From Clostridia bacterium (GTDB taxonomy: Bacteria; Bacillota; Clostridia; Oscillospirales; CAG-272): a stretch of 42,458 bases of DNA. The DNA lies in assembly GCA_017472285.1 (NCBI GenBank), contig JAFUQQ010000010.1, forward strand, positions 1 through 42,458. The letters are read 5' to 3'. Made by a program: the position numbers and the translations under genes. The stretch's first letter is position 1, and each line of letters begins with the position of its first letter. The notes under the pieces were generated by a model. That model did no database searches and was not told where the DNA came from. It saw nothing but the letters and a program-made list of their open reading frames with translations. Of this stretch, positions 8,183 to 15,534 are shown one piece after another.

Positions 8183-8245
8183 AAATTAAATCAATATTTT
8201 TGATAAAATTTATTCAAATTTTTGCAAAAATATTCAAAAAGAGGC

Positions 8246-8274
8246 TTGACAAATAGTGCTTTTTGTAGTATACT
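8246..8274 (+). promoter_or_regulatory. Promoter of rplJ-rplL
   Basis: TTGACA (8246-8251), a 17-base spacer and TATACT (8269-8274) lie just before the L10 leader. Confidence 0.88.
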
Positions 8275-8280
8275 ATTACG

Positions 8281-8405
8281 GCAATCCTAAGACAGCAGGT
8301 TCGAATGAAAAGCCAAGCTTCCCTGCCGAGGAGAGATTTTTAAATTTTGATTATTTTCAAGTCTTTCCTGCAATATCTATGGATTTGCAGAAAAGGCTTT
8401 TTTGT
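8281..8405 (+). promoter_or_regulatory. Ribosomal protein L10 leader
   Basis: The leader has the conserved core CCTAAGACAGCAGG followed by CCTGCCGAGGAGAG, the L10/L12 binding region of the L10 leader family, and then an intrinsic terminator. Excess L10(L12)4 complex binds the leader and favours termination, giving autogenous control. The match to the consensus AAGACAGCAGG / CCTGCCGAGG is clear by eye. Confidence 0.9.
8359..8403 (+). terminator. Attenuator terminator in the L10 leader
   Basis: A 14-base stem with a single mismatch pairs 8359-8372 with 8386-8399, followed by a run of T to 8403. Lying about 60 bases before rplJ, it is the off-state of the leader. Confidence 0.88.
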
Positions 8406-8464
8406 TATTTATACTACGTATAAATAATACTTGGCTGCTTTATTATTTGAAGGGTGGTGAAATC

Positions 8465-8974
8465 ATGCCTAGTGCACAGGTTCTTGAATCCAAAAAGAAA
8501 ATTGTTGCTGATCTGACAGAAAAACTGCAGAAAGCTTCCGCGTGTGTAATCGTTAAATACGAAGGTATCACCGTTGAAGATGACACAGCTCTCAGAGCAG
8601 AACTCCGCAAAGCAGGTGTTGAATACTCCGTAGTTAAAAACACTCTTACCAAGAGAGCTTGCGAAAACGCAGGTTACGGCGAACTCGCAAACGTCCTCGA
8701 AGGTATGACTGCTGTTGCAACAAGCGAAGCAGACCCCGTTGCTGCTGCTAAAATCACAAAGAAATTCGCTGATAAGGTTGAATCCTTTGAAATCAAAGCC
8801 GGTTTCGTAGACGGCAAGGTTCTCGATGCTGCAGGTGTTAACGACCTCGCTGAACTTCCTTCCAAAGAAGTCCTCATCGGAAAGATCCTCGGAAGCCTTC
8901 AGTCTTCCCTCTACGGTCTCGCTCATGTTCTCCAGGCTTACGTCGACAAGGAGAACGGCGAAGCTACTGCTTAA
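8465..8974 (+). CDS. rplJ: 50S ribosomal protein L10
   Basis: L10 anchors the L7/L12 stalk to 23S rRNA. The 169-residue protein shows ASACVIVKYEGITVEDDT and the RNA-binding segment YSVVKNTLTKRA near residues 50-65, with a C-terminal helix that holds L12 dimers. The start ATG 8465 follows GGGTGGTGA; a longer in-frame ORF begins in the leader and is not used. Codon choice is biased in the way expected of highly expressed genes. Confidence 0.97.
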   Translation: MPSAQVLESKKKIVADLTEKLQKASACVIVKYEGITVEDDTALRAELRKAGVEYSVVKNTLTKRACENAGYGELANVLEGMTAVATSEADPVAAAKITKKFADKVESFEIKAGFVDGKVLDAAGVNDLAELPSKEVLIGKILGSLQSSLYGLAHVLQAYVDKENGEATA

Positions 8975-9048
8975 TTTGCAGTTTCCCCGTTTTTTACAAA
9001 CCATCAAAAAAATCTTACTAAAAAAATCCAAAATGGAGGTAATTTATC

Positions 9049-9423
9049 ATGGCATCTGAAAAAATCATCGGTATTGTTGATACCATTAAAACTCTTACCA
9101 TTCTTGAGGTTGCAGACCTCGTAAAAGCTCTCGAAGAAGAATTTGGCGTTTCCGCAGCTCCCGTTGCAGTAGCAGCAGTTGGCGGTGCAGCAGCTCCCGT
9201 TGTTGAAGAAAAGACTGAATTTGACGTTGTCCTCACTTCCTTCGGTTCCAGCAAGCTCCCCGTTATCAAGGCTGTTCGTGAAGTTACCGGTCTTGGTCTT
9301 AAGGAAGCTAAAGAACTCGTTGAAAACTGCCCCAAGACTCTTAAAGAAGGCATCTCCAAAGAAGACGCTGAAAAGATCAAAGCAGACCTCGTTGCTGCTG
9401 GTGCAGAAGTTGAAATCAAGTAA
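9049..9423 (+). CDS. rplL: 50S ribosomal protein L7/L12
   Basis: The 124-residue acidic stalk protein has the N-terminal dimerisation helix ([20 protein letters not shown]), an Ala/Val-rich hinge near residues 36-52, and the C-terminal factor-binding domain with [12 protein letters not shown] near 84. TGGAGGT lies nine to ten bases before the ATG. It recruits elongation factors to the ribosome. The usual downstream rpoB is absent; a terminator and tRNA-Pro follow. Confidence 0.98.
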   Translation: MASEKIIGIVDTIKTLTILEVADLVKALEEEFGVSAAPVAVAAVGGAAAPVVEEKTEFDVVLTSFGSSKLPVIKAVREVTGLGLKEAKELVENCPKTLKEGISKEDAEKIKADLVAAGAEVEIK

Positions 9424-9463
9424 TCTGATATCAGATCAACTTATTTCGTTTCCTTTGCAAATC

Positions 9464-9490
9464 TCCGCATCCGCTTTTCGCGGATGCGGA
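9464..9490 (+). terminator. Terminator after rplL
   Basis: TCCGCATCCGC and GCGGATGCGGA pair perfectly (11 bases) around TTTTC, followed by ATTTCTC. Confidence 0.85.
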
Positions 9491-9537
9491 ATTTCTCAAG
9501 AAATTTGAAAATTTCTTGAAATTTTTTCAAAAACCTA

Positions 9538-9566
9538 TTGACATTTCAGAATTTATTTGGTATAAT
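9538..9566 (+). promoter_or_regulatory. Promoter of tRNA-Pro
   Basis: TTGACA (9538-9543) and TATAAT (9561-9566) are perfect consensus boxes 17 bases apart, about 19 bases before the tRNA. Confidence 0.9.
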
Positions 9567-9584
9567 ATCAAACGTTGAATGCAT

Positions 9585-9660
9585 CTGGGTGTGGCGCAGT
9601 TGGTAGCGCGCTACCTTGGGGTGGTAGAGGCCGCTGGTTCAAGTCCAGTCACTCAGACCA
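9585..9660 (+). tRNA. tRNA-Pro (anticodon GGG)
   Basis: The 76-base gene folds as a cloverleaf: acceptor CTGGGTG with CACTCAG, anticodon stem CTACC/GGTAG around loop TTGGGGT (anticodon GGG), T arm GCTGGTTCAAGTCCAGT, and an encoded ACCA end. It reads CCC and CCT codons. Confidence 0.95.
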
Positions 9661-9668
9661 ACAAAGAT

Positions 9669-9710
9669 AATCCGAACTTATTCCTAATTGGAGAATCGTT
9701 CGGATTTTTT
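9669..9710 (+). terminator. Terminator after tRNA-Pro
   Basis: AATCCGAAC pairs with GTTCGGATT, followed by TTTT, eight bases past the tRNA end. Confidence 0.85.
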
Positions 9711-9745
9711 GTTTTATATTGTCATTCAAGCGCAAAATAAGAATT

Positions 9746-9780
9746 GCCTCCGACCATTGATTTCTCTGTCGGAGGCTTTT
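9746..9780 (+). terminator. Hairpin GCCTCCGAC/GTCGGAGGC upstream of the accessory patch
   Basis: A perfect 9-base stem is followed by TTTT. No gene lies between it and the tRNA terminator, and the identical 9-base stem recurs at 10610-10637 after the next gene, so it may be a relic of an insertion or a second terminator. Confidence 0.6.
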
Positions 9781-9869
9781 CCTTTGTGCATTTTTCACAC
9801 ATATACATTCGTGGTATTTTCTTTTGAAATAGATTTTGATATAATATAATCACAAAGGAGAGTGATTCC

Positions 9870-10604
9870 ATGAAATACAAAAACGCCAAAGATATTTTCC
9901 CCGAAAATCTTTTACGACAAATTCAAAAATACGTTTCGGGCGAACTCATTTACATTCCGTCCGACTCGCAAAAGAAAAAGGAATGGGGAGAAACCTCGGG
10001 ATACCGTCGGTATTTATACGAAAGGAATCGAGATATCAAAGCTAAATTCTTGGAAGGCGCCACCATAGAAGCTTTAGTAGAAGAATATCATCTCTCTTTT
10101 GATTCCGTTAAAAAAATTGTTTACAGCAAAAAGGAGGTCTTTATGCTCGAATACAAAGCCACGCTTTCAAGTGCCATGCAATATGCTAAGGCAGGAAAAA
10201 TCGAAGAATGGGTACATACTTATCTGCTCTCGGACGGACACAATAAAGCTTTTTCTGATGGTCTTAAACTGTTTGACCGTTATTGGATCGGCCCTATTAC
10301 GATGCCGCTTTCTGAATTTCCGAGATGTGTTGGTCCGGAAGAAGGTATGCGCTATCCTATCCCTGAAAATTATTTTGAAAAGCATGTCAAAAAACTCATG
10401 AACGTCATTCAAAATAACAAAGATATGCCCCCGCTAATCGTTCATTTTTATGATCACAAATGGGAGCTTAACGACGGCAATCACCGTCATGAGGCTTATA
10501 AACGTCTTGGTATTACTGAATATCCCGTTATCGTTTGGATCACAGAAAAAGAAGAATACGAGGAGTTTTTGGGTCAATACAGCGAATTCTTGAATAAGGA
10601 ATAA
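9870..10604 (+). CDS. CD3324-like HTH protein fused to a ParB/Srx-like domain
   Basis: The 244-residue ORF joins two recognisable parts. Residues 1-89 (NAKDIFPENLLRQIQKYVSG, then WGETSGYRRYLYERN and a predicted helix-turn-helix at 65-85) resemble whole CD3324-family proteins, small Mor-like DNA-binding proteins of Clostridia. Residues 92-244 resemble a ParB/sulfiredoxin-like domain, with ELNDGNHRHEAYKRLG near 205-220 and YPVIVW. Between them lies a perfect ribosome site and ATG (see 10133-10145), so the ORF may give a fusion, a separate C-terminal protein, or both. The ParB-like fold often binds nucleotides and the role here is unknown. AAAGGAG precedes the first ATG by eight bases. Flanked by matching terminator stems, it looks like an acquired cassette. 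Confidence 0.75.
   Translation: MKYKNAKDIFPENLLRQIQKYVSGELIYIPSDSQKKKEWGETSGYRRYLYERNRDIKAKFLEGATIEALVEEYHLSFDSVKKIVYSKKEVFMLEYKATLSSAMQYAKAGKIEEWVHTYLLSDGHNKAFSDGLKLFDRYWIGPITMPLSEFPRCVGPEEGMRYPIPENYFEKHVKKLMNVIQNNKDMPPLIVHFYDHKWELNDGNHRHEAYKRLGITEYPVIVWITEKEEYEEFLGQYSEFLNKE
10133..10145 (+). promoter_or_regulatory. Internal ribosome binding site and start codon
   Basis: Inside the preceding ORF, AAGGAGG (10131-10137) is followed five bases later by ATG at 10143, in frame. Translation from here would give a 153-residue ParB/Srx-like protein (10143-10604) beginning MLEYKATLSS. This is a better initiation site than many true starts in the window. Confidence 0.7.
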
Positions 10605-10609
10605 TACTT

Positions 10610-10643
10610 GCCTCCGACGGGAAACCCCGTCGGAGGCTTTCTT
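10610..10643 (+). terminator. Terminator after the CD3324-ParB gene
   Basis: GCCTCCGACGG pairs with CCGTCGGAGGC around a short A/C loop and is followed by TTTCTTT. The outer nine bases are the same as in the hairpin at 9746. Confidence 0.85.
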
Positions 10644-10650
10644 TATGCAC

Positions 10651-10893
10651 TTACCTTTTTATTTTGTTTTTCTTTGCTTTCCATACCTCAAATTCATGTT
10701 TACCTTCAGTGGATTCAAAAAATGCAACTATAGCAGGATAAAATGTTCTAACGATATCCTCAATCTCATGACGCAGGAGTTGTATCACGCATAAGCCAGA
10801 GAAATCGATATATTGAGCTTTCGCCGTTTTGAAGGCTGATTTCTTACTACTTTTTGTTCCTTCTTTTCCAACTAACAGTTGGACGGAAAACAC
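10651..10893 (-). CDS. Small hypothetical protein
   Basis: An 80-residue ORF of uncertain reality. Its second half (RHEIEDIVRTFYPAIVAFF, then EGKHEFEVWK) has the amphipathic, charged look of a real protein and resembles, from memory, small proteins of conjugative or mobilisable elements; I cannot name a family. The first 25 residues (KEGTKSSKKSAFKTAKAQ) look low-complexity. It lies between convergent and divergent neighbours in the accessory patch and may be a remnant. Confidence 0.4.
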   Translation of the reverse strand: MFSVQLLVGKEGTKSSKKSAFKTAKAQYIDFSGLCVIQLLRHEIEDIVRTFYPAIVAFFESTEGKHEFEVWKAKKNKIKR

Positions 10894-10976
10894 TTACTTC
10901 AAACTAACGAGTCATTGATTTTTCATTTTTCTAAGGGTAAAATATAATCAGAAATTTTAATTTTGGAGGCTATTCT

Positions 10977-11393
10977 ATGAAACTCAATGAAAACATCATG
11001 GCATTGCGAAGAGCGAAAGGAATTACACAGGAAGAACTGGCGGTGGCACTTGGCGTTAGCAATCAAGCGGTTTCAAAATGGGAATCTGCGCAAACCTGTC
11101 CCGATATTTCGCTTTTATCGGTGATTGCGGATTATTTCGAGATTTCCATTGATGAACTGATGGGACATGATATTCCGATAAAACGAGAAAGATCAAAAGA
11201 CGATACAAAAGATAATTTGACGGAAAAAGCACTCGGTTTATTGGAACAAAACGGAAAACTTTCTACATCTCTATTGCAAAGGCAGTTGTCCATCGGATAC
11301 AACAAGGCAAAACTTCTGCTTGAAAATTTAGAATCAGATGGATGTATTGTCCGTGATGGCGCACATACCTATGTTGCGAAGGATAAAAAGTAA
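10977..11393 (+). CDS. XRE-family regulator with FtsK-gamma-like C-terminus
   Basis: The 138-residue protein has an XRE helix-turn-helix (residues 5-60, ITQEELAVALGVSNQAVSKWE) and the characteristic ISIDELMG ending. Residues 78-135 look like the winged-helix gamma domain of FtsK/SpoIIIE (LSTSLLQRQLSIGYNKAK, then LESDGCIVRD), which in FtsK reads short polar DNA motifs. The protein probably binds DNA with two different modules. TTGGAGG lies about five bases before the ATG and a TATAAT box is at about 10943. It lies beside a TnpV-like remnant, so it may have regulated a lost mobile element. Confidence 0.8.
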   Translation: MKLNENIMALRRAKGITQEELAVALGVSNQAVSKWESAQTCPDISLLSVIADYFEISIDELMGHDIPIKRERSKDDTKDNLTEKALGLLEQNGKLSTSLLQRQLSIGYNKAKLLLENLESDGCIVRDGAHTYVAKDKK

Positions 11394-11559
11394 TGGTATG
11401 CAAAATAGCGTTACCGCGTTAAACGTAACGGATGTTACGCCTTTTTCTTCTATCAAATAAAATATTTCAAGCGTTAACTTCAGCGCAACTTGCACCGAAG
11501 TTGCAAACAAAAAAGCCACTCCGCACATTTGCCGTTTTCGGACAAACATGATAGAATGA
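11394..11559 (+). other. Gene-free stretch in the accessory patch
   Basis: No coding sequence is supported. It contains small inverted repeats (GTTACCGCGTTAAACGTAAC and AACTTCAGCGCAACTTGCA with partial symmetry), probably relics of the mobile element whose remnant follows at 11560. Confidence 0.4.
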
Positions 11560-11682
11560 CTTCAGAAAATATTTAATGATGAAAGTCTAAAAAATACCGA
11601 TCCTCTCCGTTGGATAAGCGAGATGAATTTGGCAAAGAAAAGTGCGGAGGAAATCGTGCTAAAAGAATATGTTTATGCGTAA
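11560..11682 (+). pseudogene. TnpV-like C-terminal remnant
   Basis: A 40-codon open stretch ends in DPLRWISEMNLAKKSAEEI and VLKEYVYA before TAA. Its pattern (W-x-x-x-M-N, then a helix with EEIV and an aromatic end) resembles the C-terminus of TnpV-type transposon-encoded proteins of Tn4451-like elements. It has no start codon or upstream domain, so it is a fragment. The family call is from memory of the motif and is uncertain. Confidence 0.45.
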
Positions 11683-11687
11683 AACAA

Positions 11688-11712
11688 ACCTCCGAGCAAA
11701 TTGCTCGGAGGT
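11688..11712 (-). terminator. Terminator of the ABC exporter operon
   Basis: ACCTCCGAGCAA and TTGCTCGGAGGT form a perfect palindrome with T-rich flanks on both sides, so it can stop transcription in either direction. Confidence 0.8.
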
Positions 11713-11719
11713 CTCTCTT

Positions 11720-13567
11720 TTATGCTGTCTTTTCGGTATAATACTGTGCTTGCGCGTGCCAAAGCTCGTGATATTTGCCTTTTTCATCTGCAACAAGTTC
11801 CTCATGACCACCCTGTTGAACAATAGTACCATGATCAAAAACGACAATATTATTGCAAAAACGGCAGGAAGAAAGTCTATGGCTGATGTAGATTGCCGTC
11901 TTATTCTCTACGATTTCATTAAACTGACTGTAAATTTCCGCTTCCGCGAGAGGATCAAGAGCAGCCGTCGGTTCATCAAGGATAATGAACGGTGCATCTT
12001 TGTAAAGCGCACGGGCAATTGCAATTTTTTGAGCTTCGCCGCCCGAAACGTCAATACCGTCATTTTCATAATCTCGGTACAGAGGCGTTTCGATGCCGCG
12101 TTCTAATTCGCTGATGCGTTTGCCGAGCCCTACACGTTCGAGGCATGACAGCACCTTTTCACGATCATAATTCAGATCTGCTGCCACGTTTTCTGCAATG
12201 CTGAAAGCAAAGAGCTTATAATCCTGAAATACAACGGAGAAAATTTTCATATATTCATCGTATTTATAACGTGTAATGTCAATGCCATTGAGAAGGATTT
12301 TTCCCTCGGTGGGATCATAAAGGCGGCACAAAAGTTTAATAAACGTCGTTTTACCCGAACCGTTCATACCGACCACAGCCATGCGATCACCGATCTTGAA
12401 TTTCATATTTACATGGCGAAGTGCCCAGTTTTCGCTACGGGGATATTTGAAGCTGACATCACGAAATTCGATCTCATAATCAATATCTTCGCGCTTTTCG
12501 ACGGAAAGCGTTCCATGATACATATCATCGGGAAGATCCAAGAACTCAAAAACACGTTCCATCGCATCGTTGTTTTCTATAAGATATCCATAACGCTCTG
12601 CAAGAGTAGAAATGCCATCAATAAACTTTGCTATCGTTCCGCGATAAAGAATAAAGCTACCGATGCCGAAAACACCGATATATGCTTTTGCCGCAACGAA
12701 AATAAAGAGAACCGCTGTCATGATAAAATCCCAGATCATACGGATTGATCCGTATTTGAGGCTATAAGCACGATCCTTGAATATAAAGGAAGGACGGCGC
12801 AGCTTTTTATTGTATTCAGATAGAATCTGCCGACGCATATTGAAGATTGTAATATCTGAACCGAATTTCATTAAAAAGCTGAAAAGGCTATTACTTTCCG
12901 CCAGATCTTCATAAGCTTTTCTTACCTTTTTTGATAGTACATTGCCTGTTGTAATTGAAACAATCACATTGAGAAAAATCAGTGTAAGCACAACCAAGAT
13001 CGAATACGGTGAATTGATGAACGCAAAAAAGCCTTCATATCCGTGATCTTCCACGAGCTTAAACATGGAAACCGTGAGCGACACGGAAAGAATAATGTTT
13101 ACTATCGCACGACATACAGCATTAATATTCCAAAGAAGGACTGACAGTCCTGCTCCCGTTGCGTTTTTAGCGGCGAATATCTTTTGGCGCAAGATCACAA
13201 CGTCGGGATTTTCCAAATGGTCATACTGCATCTTATTTTGTGTTTCCATATAATAATACATATCTTTCCGCCATGTATCCGAGCCGTAAACATTTGCCCT
13301 GCCTTGAATCAGGCGTTGCGCAAGGTTCAGGAGAAAAAGACCGCCGACGGATATAATTGCCAAGAGAAGAAGCCGTTTCGCATCGCGGGAATATGCCAGC
13401 TCGTCAATCACAAGCGCCGACATATAGAGTGCAAAATAGGGGGAGAGTATTCCTGTAATATTCGTAAAAATACTCCAAAAAATCGAACGGCGGTAAATTT
13501 TGAAAACAATTCGATAGCCGCGCATGATCATTGCCATGTTTTCTTTGAATGTTCTCTTAGTCTTCAT
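11720..13567 (-). CDS. ABC exporter half-transporter, second subunit
   Basis: The 615-residue half-transporter has an N-terminal membrane domain with about six segments (residues 30-320) and a C-terminal ATPase: Walker A GMNGSGKTT near 390, Q-loop VVFQDYKLF, signature DVSGGEAQK, Walker B FIILDEPTAALDP and H-loop YISHRLSS. All catalytic residues are present. It overlaps the neighbouring half-transporter by 11 bases, so the two likely pair as a heterodimer like BmrCD- or LmrCD-type exporters. The cargo may be a peptide or drug; that is inferred from the adjacent LytTR system and not from the sequence itself. Confidence 0.88.
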   Translation of the reverse strand: MKTKRTFKENMAMIMRGYRIVFKIYRRSIFWSIFTNITGILSPYFALYMSALVIDELAYSRDAKRLLLLAIISVGGLFLLNLAQRLIQGRANVYGSDTWRKDMYYYMETQNKMQYDHLENPDVVILRQKIFAAKNATGAGLSVLLWNINAVCRAIVNIILSVSLTVSMFKLVEDHGYEGFFAFINSPYSILVVLTLIFLNVIVSITTGNVLSKKVRKAYEDLAESNSLFSFLMKFGSDITIFNMRRQILSEYNKKLRRPSFIFKDRAYSLKYGSIRMIWDFIMTAVLFIFVAAKAYIGVFGIGSFILYRGTIAKFIDGISTLAERYGYLIENNDAMERVFEFLDLPDDMYHGTLSVEKREDIDYEIEFRDVSFKYPRSENWALRHVNMKFKIGDRMAVVGMNGSGKTTFIKLLCRLYDPTEGKILLNGIDITRYKYDEYMKIFSVVFQDYKLFAFSIAENVAADLNYDREKVLSCLERVGLGKRISELERGIETPLYRDYENDGIDVSGGEAQKIAIARALYKDAPFIILDEPTAALDPLAEAEIYSQFNEIVENKTAIYISHRLSSCRFCNNIVVFDHGTIVQQGGHEELVADEKGKYHELWHAQAQYYTEKTA

Positions 13568-15404
13568 TTTTTACGCCCTCCTTATAGTATTTTGCTTGCA
13601 CGTCGAATATCTCACGGTATTTGCCACCCTTTGCCATCAACTCATCGTGCGTGCCTTCCTCTGCAATCACAGCGCCATCGAGGAAAAAGATGCGGTCGCA
13701 AAAGCGCGTAGAGGCAAGACGATGGGAAATGAAAACAGAAGTTACATTTTTGATGTTGTTATATCTGCGATACATAGCGTCCTCTGCGATGGGATCAAGT
13801 GCCGCTGTCGGTTCGTCCAAAATCATAATTTCAGCATCACGATACATGGCACGGGCAAGCAAAAGCTTTTGTTGCTCGCCACCCGAAAGCTCAATGGCAT
13901 CCTTGTATACCTGTCTATTCAGCGGCGTATCCCATCCGAGCGGCAGCGATTTTATTTTTTCGTCAAGTCCCGATTCTCTGATGCAGCGAGTCAGCTTTTC
14001 ATTATCAATTTCTTCTCCTGCGTCGTAATCGGGCAATGCGATATTTTCCGCAATGGTCAAGGGAAGAAAATGATAATCCTGCGGAATAAGGGAGAAAAGC
14101 GTATAAAGTTCGTCGCGGTTATACTCATAAACAGAATGTCCATCAATCAGCACTTCGCCCTCGTCGGGAACAAGAAGTCCGCACATCATTTTGGTCAGTG
14201 TCGTTTTGCCCGCACCGTTCGTACCGACAAGCGCAATCTTTTCACCTGCCTCGATCTTGAAGTTGACGTGATCGAGAATCTGCTTTTCCCCGCTCGGATA
14301 GCGGAAGCTTACGTCACGAAATTCAATGGAAAGCGGTTTGCCCTTCGGGAGTGCGATTCCATGTCCGCGATTGAGTTTATCCTTTTCATCGAAGTATTCA
14401 CGGAAATCAGAAACGCCGAGCGCGCCGTTTTGCATTTTCGTCCACGTATTGAAAATGCCCATCACAAAGCCGGAAAGCGAGCTGACCGCCGTAAAATACA
14501 GAAGGAACTGTGCCGCATCGATCTCGCCTGCGGCTGCCTGCATGATGAGAAAGGCATACGCCACACCGTCGCGCACAAGCACTACAAGCAGAGATACAAC
14601 CGTTGCTGTGAGCGAATATTTTTCACTTTTTTCTTGATTGGCAAACCACTTTTCGTTAAGCTTTTCCACCAGCTCCTGCAAATAACCGGCAAAACCAAAA
14701 AGACGGATATCCTTGCCGTAACTCAGATCACGCGATACCGTATAAGAAATGTAATCCATCTTTTTGCTGATACGGTTTTTTTCATCACGAATTGACCAGT
14801 TTTTCTTGTTGAGCCAAATACCCATGCGAAAATCTACGATACAGCCGAGAATCAGAACAACAAGCAAGATGGGACTGAGCCCCGCTACGACCGTGCCGAA
14901 GAGCGCAAAGCTTAGAACATGGACAACGATATCCGCAAAACAGGAAACGAAATTAACGCCTGCCGTATGATTGTTTCTCGTCACGGCATTTGCGCGTTCC
15001 TGCTTGGTTTTGTAATCGGGATCAAGATTGAGAAAAAAATCTTCATCATAAAGCCGCTCGTAAAGTTTGGCATCCATTTCCATTAAAATGAGGTGTTGAG
15101 AAATATCGACATTCTTTTGCACTGCGTATTGCACGAGAGAAAAGATCATCTGCGCCATCACAAAGCCACAAATAACGGCAACGATCCACGCAAAATCCGA
15201 GGAAACCTCAAGCTCTCTTAAAATAACCGTCGGCATATAAAGCCCGATGGCACTCAAAATGAGTCGGATGGGGACCGTCGCCACAGCAGAAAAAGCCATG
15301 CTTTTATCCGCACGCCACATAAGCTTCAGCATATAACCGACACAAGAGAGCATTCCGTATTTCGGTTTGCGCTTGGGTGTCTTTTTTGTTTTATCTTTTT
15401 TCAT
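13557..15404 (-). CDS. ABC exporter half-transporter, first subunit
   Basis: The 615-residue partner of the previous gene starts with a basic tail (MKKDKTKKTPKRKPK) and then has about six membrane segments to residue 320. The ATPase shows GTNGAGKTT, LIPQDYHF, signature ELSGGEQQK, IMILDEPTAALDP and FISHRLAS. Catalytic Glu and His are intact, so neither subunit is a degenerate partner. AAAGGAGGT lies about eight bases upstream of the ATG. A hairpin at 15503 separates it from the histidine kinase gene, so it may have its own promoter as well as read-through. Confidence 0.88.
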   Translation of the reverse strand: MKKDKTKKTPKRKPKYGMLSCVGYMLKLMWRADKSMAFSAVATVPIRLILSAIGLYMPTVILRELEVSSDFAWIVAVICGFVMAQMIFSLVQYAVQKNVDISQHLILMEMDAKLYERLYDEDFFLNLDPDYKTKQERANAVTRNNHTAGVNFVSCFADIVVHVLSFALFGTVVAGLSPILLVVLILGCIVDFRMGIWLNKKNWSIRDEKNRISKKMDYISYTVSRDLSYGKDIRLFGFAGYLQELVEKLNEKWFANQEKSEKYSLTATVVSLLVVLVRDGVAYAFLIMQAAAGEIDAAQFLLYFTAVSSLSGFVMGIFNTWTKMQNGALGVSDFREYFDEKDKLNRGHGIALPKGKPLSIEFRDVSFRYPSGEKQILDHVNFKIEAGEKIALVGTNGAGKTTLTKMMCGLLVPDEGEVLIDGHSVYEYNRDELYTLFSLIPQDYHFLPLTIAENIALPDYDAGEEIDNEKLTRCIRESGLDEKIKSLPLGWDTPLNRQVYKDAIELSGGEQQKLLLARAMYRDAEIMILDEPTAALDPIAEDAMYRRYNNIKNVTSVFISHRLASTRFCDRIFFLDGAVIAEEGTHDELMAKGGKYREIFDVQAKYYKEGVKNED

Positions 15405-15502
15405 TTGTAAGACCTCCTTTGTTTGTCTTTTTCCTTACGCTTTCATTGTAGCAGAAATTAAAAGAAAAAGATTTTTTTGGCAGAAAAAGCGCGTTTTTAG
15501 GC

Positions 15503-15531
15503 ACGAAAAGCGAGGGATCCTCGCTTTTCGT
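15503..15531 (-). terminator. Hairpin between histidine kinase and ABC exporter genes
   Basis: ACGAAAAGCGAGG pairs perfectly with CCTCGCTTTTCGT around three bases. The stem starts four bases past the kinase stop. The T-run is short on both sides, so termination may be partial. Confidence 0.65.
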
Positions 15532-15534
15532 CTT

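Noticed and set aside
13524..14795. A 423-codon plus-strand ORF opposite the ABC exporter genes
   Set aside because: It runs across two well-supported genes on the other strand and shows no domain. Similar shadow ORFs opposite yidC (3108-4214), ilvE (18064-19191) and glcK (30469-31536) were rejected for the same reason.
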